This document shows, in pieces, positions 1-9,055 of a stretch of 64,000 nucleotides of DNA. The notes under the pieces were generated by a model, which saw nothing but the letters and a program-made list of their open reading frames with translations, was not told the origin of the DNA and searched no databases. A program made the translations under genes and the position numbers. The DNA comes from CAVSRC01 sp963730325 (GTDB taxonomy: Bacteria; Pseudomonadota; Alphaproteobacteria; Rhizobiales; Kaistiaceae), in the NCBI GenBank assembly GCA_963730325.1, contig CAVSRC010000007.1, positions 124,001 to 188,000 on the forward strand, written 5' to 3'. Position 1 is the stretch's first letter, and the number at the start of each line of letters is the position of its first letter.

Positions 1-207
1 GACTTCCTGACCGCGCTCGCCCAGCACCTTGACAGGGCCGTGCGAGCGGGTGCAGTCCGCGGCCTCGTGCTGGTTGCGCCGCCGCGGGCACTCGGCATGA
101 TTCGCCGACAGCTTTCCGCCGCGGTCAGCAAGCATGTGCGCGGCATGATCGACAAGGACTATGCCGGCATGCCGGTCGCCGAGATCGAGAAACGACTGAG
201 GGGCTGA
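1..207 (+). CDS. Host attachment family protein, C-terminal part
   Basis: The window opens inside this gene; the first base is in frame and 68 residues precede the TGA. The readable end contains APPRALGMIRRQL and closes with MPVAEIEKRLRG, the layout of the C-terminus of the small proteins annotated as required for attachment to host cells, where a hydrophobic strand is followed by the APPR-L-LR segment and a short helical tail. The family is common in Rhizobiales; its biochemical role is not settled. It runs in the same direction as the ABC exporter, which starts 31 bases later. The missing N-terminus prevents firmer assignment. Confidence 0.7.
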   Translation, partial: DFLTALAQHLDRAVRAGAVRGLVLVAPPRALGMIRRQLSAAVSKHVRGMIDKDYAGMPVAEIEKRLRG

Positions 208-238
208 CGCCGAGGCCCACGATCGGGGAACGATCGCC

Positions 239-970
239 ATGAACGGACAGGCGGCCAGCCAGCGGCCGGAGCCGGTCTTCGAGGTGGCCGGCCTGACGAA
301 GGTCTATCGCACCGGCGACGTCGAGGTGCATGCGCTGCGCGGCATCGACCTCGCCCTGTTTGCCGGCGAGCTTGCCGTCATGCTCGGCCCTTCGGGAAGC
401 GGCAAGTCGACCCTGCTCAACATCCTCGGCGGCCTCGATACCGCGACCGCCGGTTCGGTCAGCTTCCGTGGACGCGAGCTGACGCACTTTTCCGACCGCG
501 ACCTGACGCTCTACCGGCGCAATTACGTCGGCTTCATCTTCCAGTTCTACAACCTCATCCCGAGCCTCACGGCGCGCGAGAACGTGGCGCTGGTGAGCGA
601 GATCGCGCCCCATCCGATGAAGCCGGAGGAGGCGCTGGAACTGGTCGGCCTCGGCAACCGCCTGGACCACTTTCCGGCGCAGCTTTCCGGCGGCGAGCAG
701 CAGCGCGTCGCCATCGCCCGCGCCGTGGCCAAGCGGCCCGAGATCATGCTGTGCGACGAGCCCACCGGCGCGCTCGATTCGAAGACCGGCATCCTGGTGC
801 TGGAGGCGCTGGCATCGACCAACCGCGAGCTCGGCACCACCACCGCCATCATCACCCACAACGTCTCGATCGGCGGCATCGGCGACCGCATATTCCGCTT
901 CACCGACGGCCAGATCGCCGGCATCGAGACCAATGAACGCCGGCTCGATGCCAGCGAAGTCGCGTGGTGA
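239..970 (+). CDS. ABC exporter ATP-binding protein, MacB/LolD/YbbA type
   Basis: Cytoplasmic ATPase of 243 residues, the usual length for the MacB/LolD/YbbA group. Walker A is GPSGSGKST at 50-58, the signature LSGGEQQR at 149-156, Walker B with D-loop IMLCDEPTGALD at 169-180 and the switch histidine at about 207. It should power the double-FtsX permease that starts 6 bases after its stop, with the HlyD adaptor as third part. Such tripartite pumps do not move substrate through a channel but work by mechanotransmission; the cargo (lipid, peptide or drug) cannot be told from sequence. Start taken at ATG 239. Confidence 0.93.
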   Translation: MNGQAASQRPEPVFEVAGLTKVYRTGDVEVHALRGIDLALFAGELAVMLGPSGSGKSTLLNILGGLDTATAGSVSFRGRELTHFSDRDLTLYRRNYVGFIFQFYNLIPSLTARENVALVSEIAPHPMKPEEALELVGLGNRLDHFPAQLSGGEQQRVAIARAVAKRPEIMLCDEPTGALDSKTGILVLEALASTNRELGTTTAIITHNVSIGGIGDRIFRFTDGQIAGIETNERRLDASEVAW

Positions 971-976
971 GCGGCC

Positions 977-3340
977 ATGCGCGCGCTCGACCGCAAGCTC
1001 TTCCGCGACCTGAGGCGCCTGTGGGCGCAGTCGCTGGCCATCGCCATGGTCATGGCCTGCGGCGTCGCCACGCTGATCCTGGCCATCGGCACCTACCAGT
1101 CGCTCGACGAGACGCGCGCGGCCTATTACCAGCGCTACCGCTTCGGCGACGTCTTCGCCTCGGCGACCCGCGCGCCGAATGCGCTGAAGAGCAGGATTGC
1201 CGCAATCGATGGCGTGGCGGCGGTCGAGACACGCATCGCCAGCCCGGTGATCCTCGATATCCCCGGCCTGCGCGAGCCGGCCACGGGGCTGGTGATCTCC
1301 ATACCGGAAAGCGGCGACATCGCGGTCAATGCCCTGTTCGTGCGTGAGGGGCGCCTGCCCGGCGGCGGGCGCGGCAACGAGGTCGCGATCAACTGGAACT
1401 TCGCCCAGGCGCATCACTTCACCGTCGGCTCGACCTTCGAGGCGATCGTCGACGGCTCGAAGATCCGGCTCAACGTCGTCGGCGTCGTCCTGTCGCCGGA
1501 ATACATCTACGCGCTCGGCCCCGGCGACATGATGCCGGACAACCGCCGCTTCGGTGTGCTGTGGATGCAGGAGAACGTCCTGGCGCCGCTGTTCAACCTC
1601 GACGGCGCCTTCAATTCGGTCAGCCTGCGCCTGCTGCCCGGCGCCAGCGAGAGCAACGTCATCGAGCAGCTCGACCGGCTGCTCGAGCCCTATGGCGGCA
1701 CCGGCGCCTCCGGGCGCAAGGACCAGCTCTCCAACGCCTTCCTCGACAGCGAACTGGTCCAGCTCAAGGGCATGGCCGAGATCATCCCGCCGATCTTCCT
1801 GGCCGTCTCGGCCTTCCTCATCAACATGATCCTGTCGCGGCTGATCTCGCTGGAGCGCGAGCAGATCGGCCTGCTGAAGGCGCTGGGCTACGGCCGCTTC
1901 GCCGTCGTCTGGCACTATCTCAAGCTGGTGCTGATGATCGCTTCGATCGGCACGCTCATCGGCATCGCCGGCGGCAACTGGCTGGGCCGGGCGCTGACGC
2001 GCCTTTATGCCGAGTTCTACAGCTTCCCCTTCCTGCTTTTCCGCGAGACGCCCGGCATCTATCTGATCGCCGTCGGCATCAGCTTCGCCGCGGCGATCCT
2101 CGGCGCGCTGCGCGCCGTGTCGACCGCCTTCGCGCTGCCCGCGGCGGTGGCCATGCGCCCGCCGGCGCCGCAGGCCTATCGCCGGGCGCTCGGCGGGCTG
2201 TTCGGCGGCCGGCGGCTGTTCTCGCAACTCACCACCATGGCGCTGCGCCACGTCATCCGCCACCCGGTGCGCTCGGCGCTCACCGCCGTCGGCATCGCCT
2301 TCTCGGTGGCGCTGGTCGAAGTGGCGCTCGGCACGATGGATTCGGTCAATGCCATGCTCGACGCGGTCTACTTCCGCACCGACCGGCAGGACGCGACGCT
2401 GGCCTTCAACGCGCCGCGGCCGCCCTCGGTGGTGAGCGCCGTTCTGAACCTGCCGGGCGTGATGACGGCGGAGCCTTTTCTCAATCACCCGGTGCGCATG
2501 TCCAACGGCCACTATTCGCGTCAGCTCGTCATTACCGGCAAGCCGCCGGGCACCGACCTCTCCCGCGTGCTCGACCTCGACCTGCAGCCGGTGGTTCTGC
2601 CGCCCTCGGGCCTGGCGCTCGGCGAGCGCGTCGCCGAACTCCTTCACGTCAATGTCGGCGACATGGTGCGCGTGACGCTGCTCGACGGCGACCGGCGCAC
2701 CGTCGAGGCGCCAGTAACGCAGGTCATCCAGAACTATATCGGGCTGGTGGTGTACATGGACATCGATGCGCTGGCGCGGCTGGCGGGCACCGGCCCGCGC
2801 GTCTCCGGCGTCAACATCGCGCTGGATTCGTCCAGGCTCGACGACCTCTACGCCGCGGTGAAGAAGACGCCGCAGGTGAGCGCCGTGGCGCTGATGACGG
2901 TGTCGCGCCAGCGCATGCAGGAGACCATGCAGCAGAGCATGAACATCTCGCTGTTCGTCTATTTCGCCCTGGCGGTGATCATCGCCTTCGGCGTGGTCTA
3001 CAACTCCGCCCGCATCCAGCTTTCCGAGCGCGCCCGCGAGCTCGCCTCGCTGCGCGTGCTCGGCTTCCGCCGGGCCGAGGTCTCCAACATCCTGTTCATC
3101 GAGGTCGGCGTCGTCGTGGCGCTCGCCCAGCCGATCGGCTGGCTGGTCGGCACCGGCTTCGGCTGGCTGATCACCCAGAGCCTGGCGACCGACATCTTCC
3201 GGGTGCCGTTCGTCATCGAACTCAGAACCTATGCCGTCGGTACCCTGGTGGTCGCCGCCGCCGCCTTGCTCTCGGCGGCGATCGTGCGCCGCCGCATCGA
3301 CCGTTTCGACCTCATCCAGGTCCTCAAGACGCGGGAGTAG
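977..3340 (+). CDS. ABC exporter permease with two FtsX domains
   Basis: Inner-membrane permease of 787 residues. A single N-terminal membrane segment lies at about 17-37, followed by a periplasmic domain; a first FtsX-type three-helix block at about 265-390 and a second at about 655-780 flank another large periplasmic domain. The cytoplasmic coupling motif ERARELASLRVLGFRRAE, typical of FtsX domains, precedes the last helices, and LEREQIGLLKALGYGRF is its counterpart in the first block. The duplicated architecture matches YbbP-like permeases rather than the four-helix MacB/LolC. It is translated directly after the ATPase and before the HlyD gene (8-base gap). Confidence 0.9.
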   Translation: MRALDRKLFRDLRRLWAQSLAIAMVMACGVATLILAIGTYQSLDETRAAYYQRYRFGDVFASATRAPNALKSRIAAIDGVAAVETRIASPVILDIPGLREPATGLVISIPESGDIAVNALFVREGRLPGGGRGNEVAINWNFAQAHHFTVGSTFEAIVDGSKIRLNVVGVVLSPEYIYALGPGDMMPDNRRFGVLWMQENVLAPLFNLDGAFNSVSLRLLPGASESNVIEQLDRLLEPYGGTGASGRKDQLSNAFLDSELVQLKGMAEIIPPIFLAVSAFLINMILSRLISLEREQIGLLKALGYGRFAVVWHYLKLVLMIASIGTLIGIAGGNWLGRALTRLYAEFYSFPFLLFRETPGIYLIAVGISFAAAILGALRAVSTAFALPAAVAMRPPAPQAYRRALGGLFGGRRLFSQLTTMALRHVIRHPVRSALTAVGIAFSVALVEVALGTMDSVNAMLDAVYFRTDRQDATLAFNAPRPPSVVSAVLNLPGVMTAEPFLNHPVRMSNGHYSRQLVITGKPPGTDLSRVLDLDLQPVVLPPSGLALGERVAELLHVNVGDMVRVTLLDGDRRTVEAPVTQVIQNYIGLVVYMDIDALARLAGTGPRVSGVNIALDSSRLDDLYAAVKKTPQVSAVALMTVSRQRMQETMQQSMNISLFVYFALAVIIAFGVVYNSARIQLSERARELASLRVLGFRRAEVSNILFIEVGVVVALAQPIGWLVGTGFGWLITQSLATDIFRVPFVIELRTYAVGTLVVAAAALLSAAIVRRRIDRFDLIQVLKTRE

Positions 3341-3347
3341 ACGAGAC

Positions 3348-4584
3348 ATGCTTGGTACATGGATCAAGCGCATCCTCGGAATCTTCGCCATCGTCGCGGT
3401 GGTCGGGATCATCGTCTATGCGCTCCTGCCCGCGCCGGTCGGCGTCGATATCGCGGTCATCGGCCGCGGCCCGCTGGAAGTGACGGTGGACGAGGAGGGC
3501 GTCGCCCAGATTCGCGACGTGTTCCGCGTCTCGGCGCCGATTGCCGGCAGGCTCAACCGCATTCCCGTCCATGTCGGCGATCGGGTGAGCCCTGAGGGCG
3601 CCGCGGTTGCTGCGATCCAGCCGGCCGAGCCGTCGCTCCTCGATGTGCGCACCCAGCGCGAGCTGCAGGCGGCGGCCGGGTGCGGCGCGGGCGGCGGTGG
3701 GGCTGGCCGAAGCACAGGTGACCAGTGCCGAAGCCAGCGAGCGGCTGGCGTCGTCCGATCTCGAGCGCACCAGGAAGCTTGCCGACAGCGGCGCCGTGTC
3801 GGCGCGGGCGCTGGAGAAGGCGGTGACCGACCTCGACACCGCCCATGCCGCCGTGCAGCAGGCCAAGGCCAATCTGGCGCTGCGCCAGAGCGAGCTGGCC
3901 AGCGCCGAGGCGCATCTGATCCAGCCGGGCACCTCCGGCGGCGAGGCCGACAGCGGCAACGCGCATTGCTGCGTGCCGGTGATGGCGCCGATCGACGGCG
4001 TCGTGCTCAAGCTCCTGGTCGAGAGCGAACAGGTGGTTGCCGCCGGCACGCCGTTGATCGAGATCGGCGATCCCAAGAACATGGAGGTGGTGGTCCACCT
4101 GCTGTCGTCCGATGCGGTGGAGATCAAGCCCGGCGCGCCGGCGACGCTGACCGACTGGGGCGGCGAGGGCGTGCTCAACGCCCATGTGCGGCGCATCGAT
4201 CCGGCCGCCTACACCAAGGTCTCGGCGCTCGGCGTCGAGGAGCAGCGCGTCGACGCCACCCTCGACATCGACGACCCCTATGAGCAATGGCAGGGCCTCG
4301 GCCACGAATACCGGGTGATGGCGCATATCCGCACCTGGAAGGGCGGCGACGTCGTCCAGGTGCCGGTCGGGGCGCTCTTTCGCCGCGGTGCCGACTGGAG
4401 TGTCTTCCGCGTCGTCGACGGCAAGGCGGTGCTCACCAAGGTCCTCCTCGGTCACCGCAACACGCATTTCGCCGAGGTGGTGGGCGGCCTGAGCGCGGGC
4501 GACACGATCGTCCTCCACCCGAGCGACCAGGTGAAGGACGGCGCCAAGGTCGCGCCGCGATCCAACGAAACCGGCCAGGGTTGA
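3348..4584 (+). pseudogene. HlyD/MFP-family periplasmic adaptor, reading frame broken by one base
   Basis: Membrane fusion protein of the exporter. ATG 3348 begins a product with an N-terminal membrane segment at about 10-30, then a biotinyl-lipoyl-like part (DEEGVAQIRDVFRVSAPIAG). After LDVRTQRELQAAA the frame is lost near 3675-3682; the rest (AARAAVGLAEAQVTSAEA, a coiled-coil hairpin, then the beta-barrel with VMAPIDGVVLKLLVESEQVV) continues in the next frame to the stop at 4584. Removing one G from the GGG around 3679 restores a 411-residue adaptor with no gap in the coiled coil. No other damage is visible, so a sequencing error is as likely as a real mutation. Confidence 0.82.
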
Positions 4585-4655
4585 CCGGGGTCAAGGCGGA
4601 GCTGGGCGTTCGCGGCAAATATGCGGCCAATTGAATGACTATGGAGAAGACAGCG

Positions 4656-5021
4656 ATGAGTATGGAATGCGCAAGGGAAGCCGATCTTGTGGTGCAGTCC
4701 TCGGTTGCCCTGACCAAGGGCCTCCCTGAGGCGATGGCCGGCTTCGCCGGCCTCGGCAAGGGCGCCTATGCGGACAAGGTGCTGAGCACCAAATACAAGG
4801 AACTCATCGCGCTGGCGCTGGGCGTGGCGGCACGCTGCGACGGCTGCGTGGCCTACCATGCCAGGAAAGTGGCCGACCTCGGGGCGACCCGCGAAGAGGT
4901 CCTCGAAGTGCTCGGCGTCTGCGTGCAGATGGGCGGCGGGCCGTCGATGGTCTATGGCGGCGAGGCGCTGAGGGCCTACGACTGCTTCGTGGCAGAGAAG
5001 CAGGCGAAGGCCGCGGCCTGA
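4656..5021 (+). CDS. Carboxymuconolactone decarboxylase / AhpD-like protein
   Basis: Small all-helical protein of 121 residues with the AhpD-type redox motif ARCDGCVAYHARK; Cys61, Cys64 and His68 match the CxxC-x3-H arrangement of the family. Such proteins act as alkylhydroperoxidase-like disulfide reductases or related enzymes; the substrate is unknown here. I chose ATG 4656 because GGAGAAG lies 6 bases upstream; an in-frame ATG at 4635 would place that site inside the gene. It follows the exporter operon by about 70 bases and could be cotranscribed. Confidence 0.85.
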   Translation: MSMECAREADLVVQSSVALTKGLPEAMAGFAGLGKGAYADKVLSTKYKELIALALGVAARCDGCVAYHARKVADLGATREEVLEVLGVCVQMGGGPSMVYGGEALRAYDCFVAEKQAKAAA

Positions 5022-5155
5022 TCATTCGGGGCGATGAGGGCGCAGGCGGGCGCGGCCGCATTCGGGCGGCCGTGTCCGCTGTCTTTCGTCGGGCCGGGAA
5101 TCCCTGTATGGCTGCCGTGGTCCGCGTGATCGCCATCCCGGAGAAACCGTAGATC

Positions 5156-5569
5156 GTGTCGACCATCCGCATCACGGCCGGCCCCTTCAGTTTCGAGGCG
5201 CGCTTCGAGGAAGAGGCGGCGCCGAAGACCTGTGCCCGGTTCAAGAGCCTGCTGCCCTACAAGGAACGCATCATCCACGTGCGCTGGAGCGGCGAAGGCT
5301 GCTGGATTCCGCTAGGCGACCTCGATCTCGGCCTCGATTTCGAGAACCACACCAGCTATCCGGCGCCGGGCGAGATCATTCTCTATCCCGGCGGCATCAG
5401 CGAAACGGAGATCCTGCTGGCCTATGGCGGCGTGCACTTCGCCAGCAAGGTCGGCCAGCTTGCCGGTAACCATTTCCTCACCATCACCAAAGGCAGGGAA
5501 AACCTTGTGCCCTTGGGCAAGTTATGCTTGTGGGAGGGTGCACAGGACATCCTGTTCGAGCAGATTTAG
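5156..5569 (+). CDS. DUF3830 family protein, cyclophilin-like fold
   Basis: A 137-residue protein starting at GTG 5156, with GGAGAA 11 bases upstream. It begins STIRITAGPFSFEARFEEEAAPKTCARF and carries IHVRWSGEGCW and the segment DFENHTSYPAPGEIILYPGG, all typical of DUF3830, a family with a cyclophilin-like beta barrel usually found beside amidohydrolase and transporter genes. No such partner is adjacent here, so its role is open. No signal peptide; cytoplasmic. Confidence 0.8.
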   Translation: MSTIRITAGPFSFEARFEEEAAPKTCARFKSLLPYKERIIHVRWSGEGCWIPLGDLDLGLDFENHTSYPAPGEIILYPGGISETEILLAYGGVHFASKVGQLAGNHFLTITKGRENLVPLGKLCLWEGAQDILFEQI

Positions 5570-5705
5570 CCGCTTGCGACATTTGTGCAAATCCATATCG
5601 GCGATCCGTGCCTCGACATTACCGGATTCAATGCCTAAATCGGGGTATCGGCCTCAGGGGCGCTGATTCGGCCGTCTTTTCAGCTATCGTTATCGAGAGT
5701 TCGCA

Positions 5706-6245
5706 ATGCGCCAGCAGGCGAAGCCTTTTACAGTAGAAATCAAGAAAAGCCGCAAGACCACCACGGAACACCAGCCACTCTTCGGTTTCCTCGAAGAAGC
5801 GGCGGCGGCTGTCGCGGACGTGCCGGCGGCGCGGCTCTTCGAGCCCCGCTCGGACAACGGCCACAACGGCGGCCACAACGGCGGCCACAACGGCAACAAT
5901 GGCGGCCATAACGGCGCCGGCGATCTTGCCGATATCGCCCGTGTCTTCGGCAGGGCAGAAGCCGAGCGCCCGGCGAACCGCATCCTGCCCGACCTCACGG
6001 CAAAGCCAGCGGTCGCCGAGCCGGAAGACGAGACGCCGCGGCCGCGGCGGGCGCGCGTCGCCAAGTCGAAGGCGCCGCGCATCCCCAAGCCGAAACCGCT
6101 GCCGGTCACGCTGCGCGAGCCGGTCGTGCAGCACGAGGCGGTGGCACCGGTGCCTGCGCTGCGCGTGCGCCGCCGCGTCAAGGATGAAGACGGTCTGCCG
6201 CGCGCCGCCCGCTGGAAGCGCCGTCTGCCGCGCTTCGCGCGCTAG
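5706..6245 (+). CDS. Basic low-complexity protein with His-Asn-Gly repeats, unknown function
   Basis: A 179-residue protein that I do not recognise beyond a conserved-looking N-terminus, MRQQAKPFTVEIKKSRK, of a type seen in Rhizobiales hypothetical proteins. Residues 50-70 are tandem NGHNGGHNGGHN units; the rest is rich in Pro, Ala, Arg and Lys (RPRRARVAKSKAPRIPKPKP) and ends RWKRRLPRFAR. The charge suggests binding to nucleic acid or another acidic partner, but that is inference. It stands alone between DUF3830 and the rRNA methyltransferase genes. Confidence 0.7.
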   Translation: MRQQAKPFTVEIKKSRKTTTEHQPLFGFLEEAAAAVADVPAARLFEPRSDNGHNGGHNGGHNGNNGGHNGAGDLADIARVFGRAEAERPANRILPDLTAKPAVAEPEDETPRPRRARVAKSKAPRIPKPKPLPVTLREPVVQHEAVAPVPALRVRRRVKDEDGLPRAARWKRRLPRFAR

Positions 6246-6299
6246 GACGTCATCCCTGCTAGGCTGACTGCCGGTTCGCGTTTGCGGGCAGTGCAGGGC

Positions 6300-7103
6300 A
6301 TGGCCGACATCATCGCCATCGACGATCCGGACGATCCGCGCGTTGCGGTTTATCGCGACGTGCGCGAGCGCGACCTCGTGGGCAGGAAGGGCCTGTTCGT
6401 CGCCGAGGGCGCGGTGGTGCTCAACGTGCTGTTGAGCGCGCGGTCGCGCCACCGGCCGTCGTCGCTGCTCGTCGCCGGGACGCGCGTCCACCGTCTTGGC
6501 GATCTCATCGCCAGGGTGCCGGAGGGCGTGCCGGTCTATGCGGCGGCGCAGCCGGTCATCGATGCGATCATCGGCTTTCATATCCATCGCGGCATACTGG
6601 CCATCGGCGAACGGGCACCGATGACCTCTGCCGGGGACCTGCTTTCCGGCCTGCCGCCCCGCGCCCTGGTGGTGGTCCTTTCGGCCATCGCCAATCACGA
6701 CAATATGGGCGGCATCTGCCGCAATGCCGCGGCCTTCGGCGCCGGCGCCGTCATCCTCGATTCCGATTGCTGCGATCCCTTCTATCGCAAGGCGATCCGC
6801 GTCTCGGTCGGCGCGGCGCTGACGCTGCCCTTCGCCCGCATCGAAACGGCGGAGGCGGCGCTCGATCGGCTCGCCGACCACGGATTCCAGACGCTGGCCC
6901 TATCGCCGGCCGGCAAGGTCGCGCTTGGCGACGTGAAGCGGGCGGCGCGTGTCGCCGCCATCTTCGGCGCGGAAGGTCCGGGTCTGCCGCAGGCGGTCCT
7001 CGACCGCGCGACAAGCGTGCGCATCGCCATGGCGGGCGACATGGATTCGCTCAACGTCGCCACCGCCAGCGGCATCGTGCTGCACCATCTGGCCTCATCC
7101 TGA
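6300..7103 (+). CDS. TrmH/SpoU-family RNA 2'-O-methyltransferase
   Basis: SAM-dependent ribose methyltransferase with the knotted SPOUT fold, 267 residues. The three family motifs are visible: NHDNMGGICRNAAAFG (motif 1, with catalytic-type Arg), FGAEGPGLPQ (motif 2) and DSLNVATASGIVLHHL (motif 3). An N-terminal substrate-binding extension of about 100 residues resembles rRNA-modifying members such as RlmB-like proteins; the exact target cannot be assigned. ATG 6300 is preferred; a TTG at 6282 is in frame. The last codons and stop lie within a palindromic repeat. Confidence 0.88.
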   Translation: MADIIAIDDPDDPRVAVYRDVRERDLVGRKGLFVAEGAVVLNVLLSARSRHRPSSLLVAGTRVHRLGDLIARVPEGVPVYAAAQPVIDAIIGFHIHRGILAIGERAPMTSAGDLLSGLPPRALVVVLSAIANHDNMGGICRNAAAFGAGAVILDSDCCDPFYRKAIRVSVGAALTLPFARIETAEAALDRLADHGFQTLALSPAGKVALGDVKRAARVAAIFGAEGPGLPQAVLDRATSVRIAMAGDMDSLNVATASGIVLHHLASS

Positions 7104-7136
7104 GGTGGCTGCCGAAGGCAGCCGTCGAAGGATGGG
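7093..7136. repeat. REP-like palindrome between convergent genes
   Basis: An imperfect palindrome with ends CATCCT (7096-7101) and AGGATG (7129-7134) and an inner perfect hairpin GGCTGCC-GAA-GGCAGCC at 7107-7123. This is the form of the short dispersed palindromes common in Bradyrhizobium-like genomes. It supplies the final codons and stop of the upstream methyltransferase gene and probably separates it from the converging GNAT gene. Confidence 0.7.
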
Positions 7137-7145
7137 CGGCACGCG

Positions 7146-8000
7146 CTAGCCCAGCTCGAAGGTGGTGATGCCGAAGATGCGCTCGAGCGGCAGCGCCGGG
7201 GCGGGGCCGCGATACATGCGCGCCGTTTCGAAGACCGGCTCCAGCCCGTGGCGCCTGGCCAGCGCCATCGCCTCGGCGTTGGGCTCGGGCACGTCGAGAT
7301 AGATCGGCGCGCCATAGAGCCGACCGGTCAGACCTGAGAAGATGCGCTCGGCGATCTCCGGCGTATCGGCGAACAGCGGCCCGATCTTGTAGCCCGCGCG
7401 GCATTGGCGCACGCAGCCATAGCCGCAGATCGAATTCGCCTCGACGAGAGCCAGCGTGCGCCGGCCGGGCGGCGTCAGCCAGGCATGCAGGAAGGTTTCG
7501 CGCGGGCCCGGCTGCAAGGCGCGGTCATAGGCGACGATCGAACCGGCGAGCCCGGTCGGGCGGTCGGGGACGAATTCGACGATGCGCGTGTCGGCGATCT
7601 CGTGGGTGGCGGCGGTGCCGCCGAAGCGGATATTGCGGTGGGCCAGCGCAAAGCCGGACTTGGCGTAGTTCGCCTGCTGCTCGACGACGCCGTCGAGGCC
7701 GATGGTGCGCTCGCCAAGGCGGGCGATCCCGGCCTCCCACATGGTCCGGCCGTGGCGCCGCCCGCGATAGTCCGGGTGGCAGATGAACAGGCCGAGAAAG
7801 CCGTAGGCATCGCCATAGGCAACCACCGAGATGCAGGCGACCGGCGTCTCGCCGAGAAAGCCCATCAGAAAGCCCCGTGGGTCGGCGGCCTGGAAGGCTT
7901 CGGCATCGTCGAGGCCGGGGTTCCAGCCCTCCGCCGCGGCCCAGTCGAGGGCGGTGTCGAGATCGGCGCGGCGCATCGGGCGGACGGCGAGCGCGCTCAT
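7146..8000 (-). CDS. GNAT family N-acetyltransferase
   Basis: A 284-residue protein with an N-terminal GNAT domain: MSALAVRPMRRADLDTALDW, then the acetyl-CoA binding segment LGLFICHPDYRGRRHGRTMW, where the R/Q-x-x-G-x-G/A loop is seen as RGRRHG. A second, weaker GNAT-like half follows (C-terminal part ending LPLERIFGITTFELG). The length and bipartite build match a group of two-domain GNATs of unknown substrate. ATG 8000 was chosen; it lies 4 bases beyond the stop of pyrF, so both are probably cotranscribed. Confidence 0.85.
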   Translation of the reverse strand: MSALAVRPMRRADLDTALDWAAAEGWNPGLDDAEAFQAADPRGFLMGFLGETPVACISVVAYGDAYGFLGLFICHPDYRGRRHGRTMWEAGIARLGERTIGLDGVVEQQANYAKSGFALAHRNIRFGGTAATHEIADTRIVEFVPDRPTGLAGSIVAYDRALQPGPRETFLHAWLTPPGRRTLALVEANSICGYGCVRQCRAGYKIGPLFADTPEIAERIFSGLTGRLYGAPIYLDVPEPNAEAMALARRHGLEPVFETARMYRGPAPALPLERIFGITTFELG

Positions 8001-8004
8001 CGGT

Positions 8005-8961
8005 TCACGCCTTGAGGCTGTCGGCGACGGTGGCGATGTGGCGGGCAAGCGTCTCGGTGAATGCCGATTTCCACGTCTCGAAACCGCCGTCGGCGGCCTC
8101 CGGCGGAAAGAGCGTGGCGCGCGAGGAAGAGATGAGCCCGCCTTCGCGGCCGGCCGGGCCGGGCGTGAGCGCCGCGGCGAACTGCTTCAGGTCGCCGCCC
8201 TGATGGCCGAAGCCGGGGATGAGGAAGAGCGCCTTGGGCAGAAGCGTGCGGATGTCCGCCGCCTCCTCAGGGTAGGTGGCGCCGACCACGACGCCCAGCG
8301 ACGACCAGCCGGTCTCTCCGGTCAGCGTCCCGGCGATGGGCGCCAGCGCCAGCGCCACGCTGCCATAGAGCGTGCTGTTGCCGATCTTCAGGTTCTGGAA
8401 ATCGCCGGAGCCGGGATTGCTGGTCTTGGCGAGCACCAGGATGCCGCGGCCGTGCTCACGGCAGAGCGTCAGGTAGGGCTCCAGCGTGTCGACGCCCATA
8501 TAGGGATTGACCGTCATGCACTCGACCGGATTGGGGCTGTCGGGCGCGAGATAGGCCGCGGCATAGGCGTCGGCCGTCGAGCCGATGTCGCCGCGCTTGG
8601 CGTCGAGGATGACGATGGCGCCGCGCTCGTGGGCATGGGCAACGACCCGCTCGAGCATGGCGATGCCGGCGGAGCCGAGACGCTCATACATGGCGCTTTG
8701 CGGCTTGAACGCCGCGACCTCGGGCGCCGCGATGTCGATGACGGCGGTCAGGAAATCGCCGATCGCCTCTGCCGTCTCGGGGTCGCGCGCATCCATGGTG
8801 CCGCGGCGGAAGGCCGCCGGGATCATGGCGAGGTGCGGGTCGAGGCCGAGGCAGAAGCAGTGGCCGAGCGAGCGGCTGCGGGCGATCACCGCATCGGCGA
8901 AATGGAAGCCGGCCGCCTGACCGGGCGCCGCGCTGCCGACGGTCGTTTCAGTGCCGTCCAT
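8005..8961 (-). CDS. pyrF: Orotidine 5'-phosphate decarboxylase (type 2)
   Basis: Converts OMP to UMP, the last step of UMP synthesis, in the cytoplasm. The product has 318 residues. The catalytic loop reads ILDAKRGDIGSTADAY, with the D-x-K-x-x-D charge cluster; FCLGLDPH lies near the N-terminus and FLIPGFGHQGGD in the phosphate-binding region. This is the longer, type 2 (bacterial/mycobacterial) form rather than the 230-residue type 1. It sits head to head with pyrC, 94 bases away, so both directions serve the same pathway. Confidence 0.95.
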   Translation of the reverse strand: MDGTETTVGSAAPGQAAGFHFADAVIARSRSLGHCFCLGLDPHLAMIPAAFRRGTMDARDPETAEAIGDFLTAVIDIAAPEVAAFKPQSAMYERLGSAGIAMLERVVAHAHERGAIVILDAKRGDIGSTADAYAAAYLAPDSPNPVECMTVNPYMGVDTLEPYLTLCREHGRGILVLAKTSNPGSGDFQNLKIGNSTLYGSVALALAPIAGTLTGETGWSSLGVVVGATYPEEAADIRTLLPKALFLIPGFGHQGGDLKQFAAALTPGPAGREGGLISSSRATLFPPEAADGGFETWKSAFTETLARHIATVADSLKA

Positions 8962-9055
8962 GGCCGATTCCCTCGTTTCCCGCTTGTTGCACGTTGGCCG
9001 GCGGCGATCAATTGCGGTTGCGGCGGGCGGCCGGCTGGTGTGTATCTCACTCGCG

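Noticed and set aside
125..3412. Open frame of 1095 codons on the minus strand across the ABC exporter
   Set aside because: Arg/Gly/Asp/Glu/His-rich, no family pattern, and fully antisense to genes with clear motifs; a GC-rich shadow frame.
1561..3483. Open frame of 640 codons in another frame of the permease gene
   Set aside because: Arg/Ala/Gly/Pro-rich with no domain; overlaps the FtsX permease throughout.
8951..9055. N-terminal extension of pyrC
   Set aside because: Overlaps the pyrF start and has no similarity to dihydroorotase; ATG 9056 fits the family start exactly.
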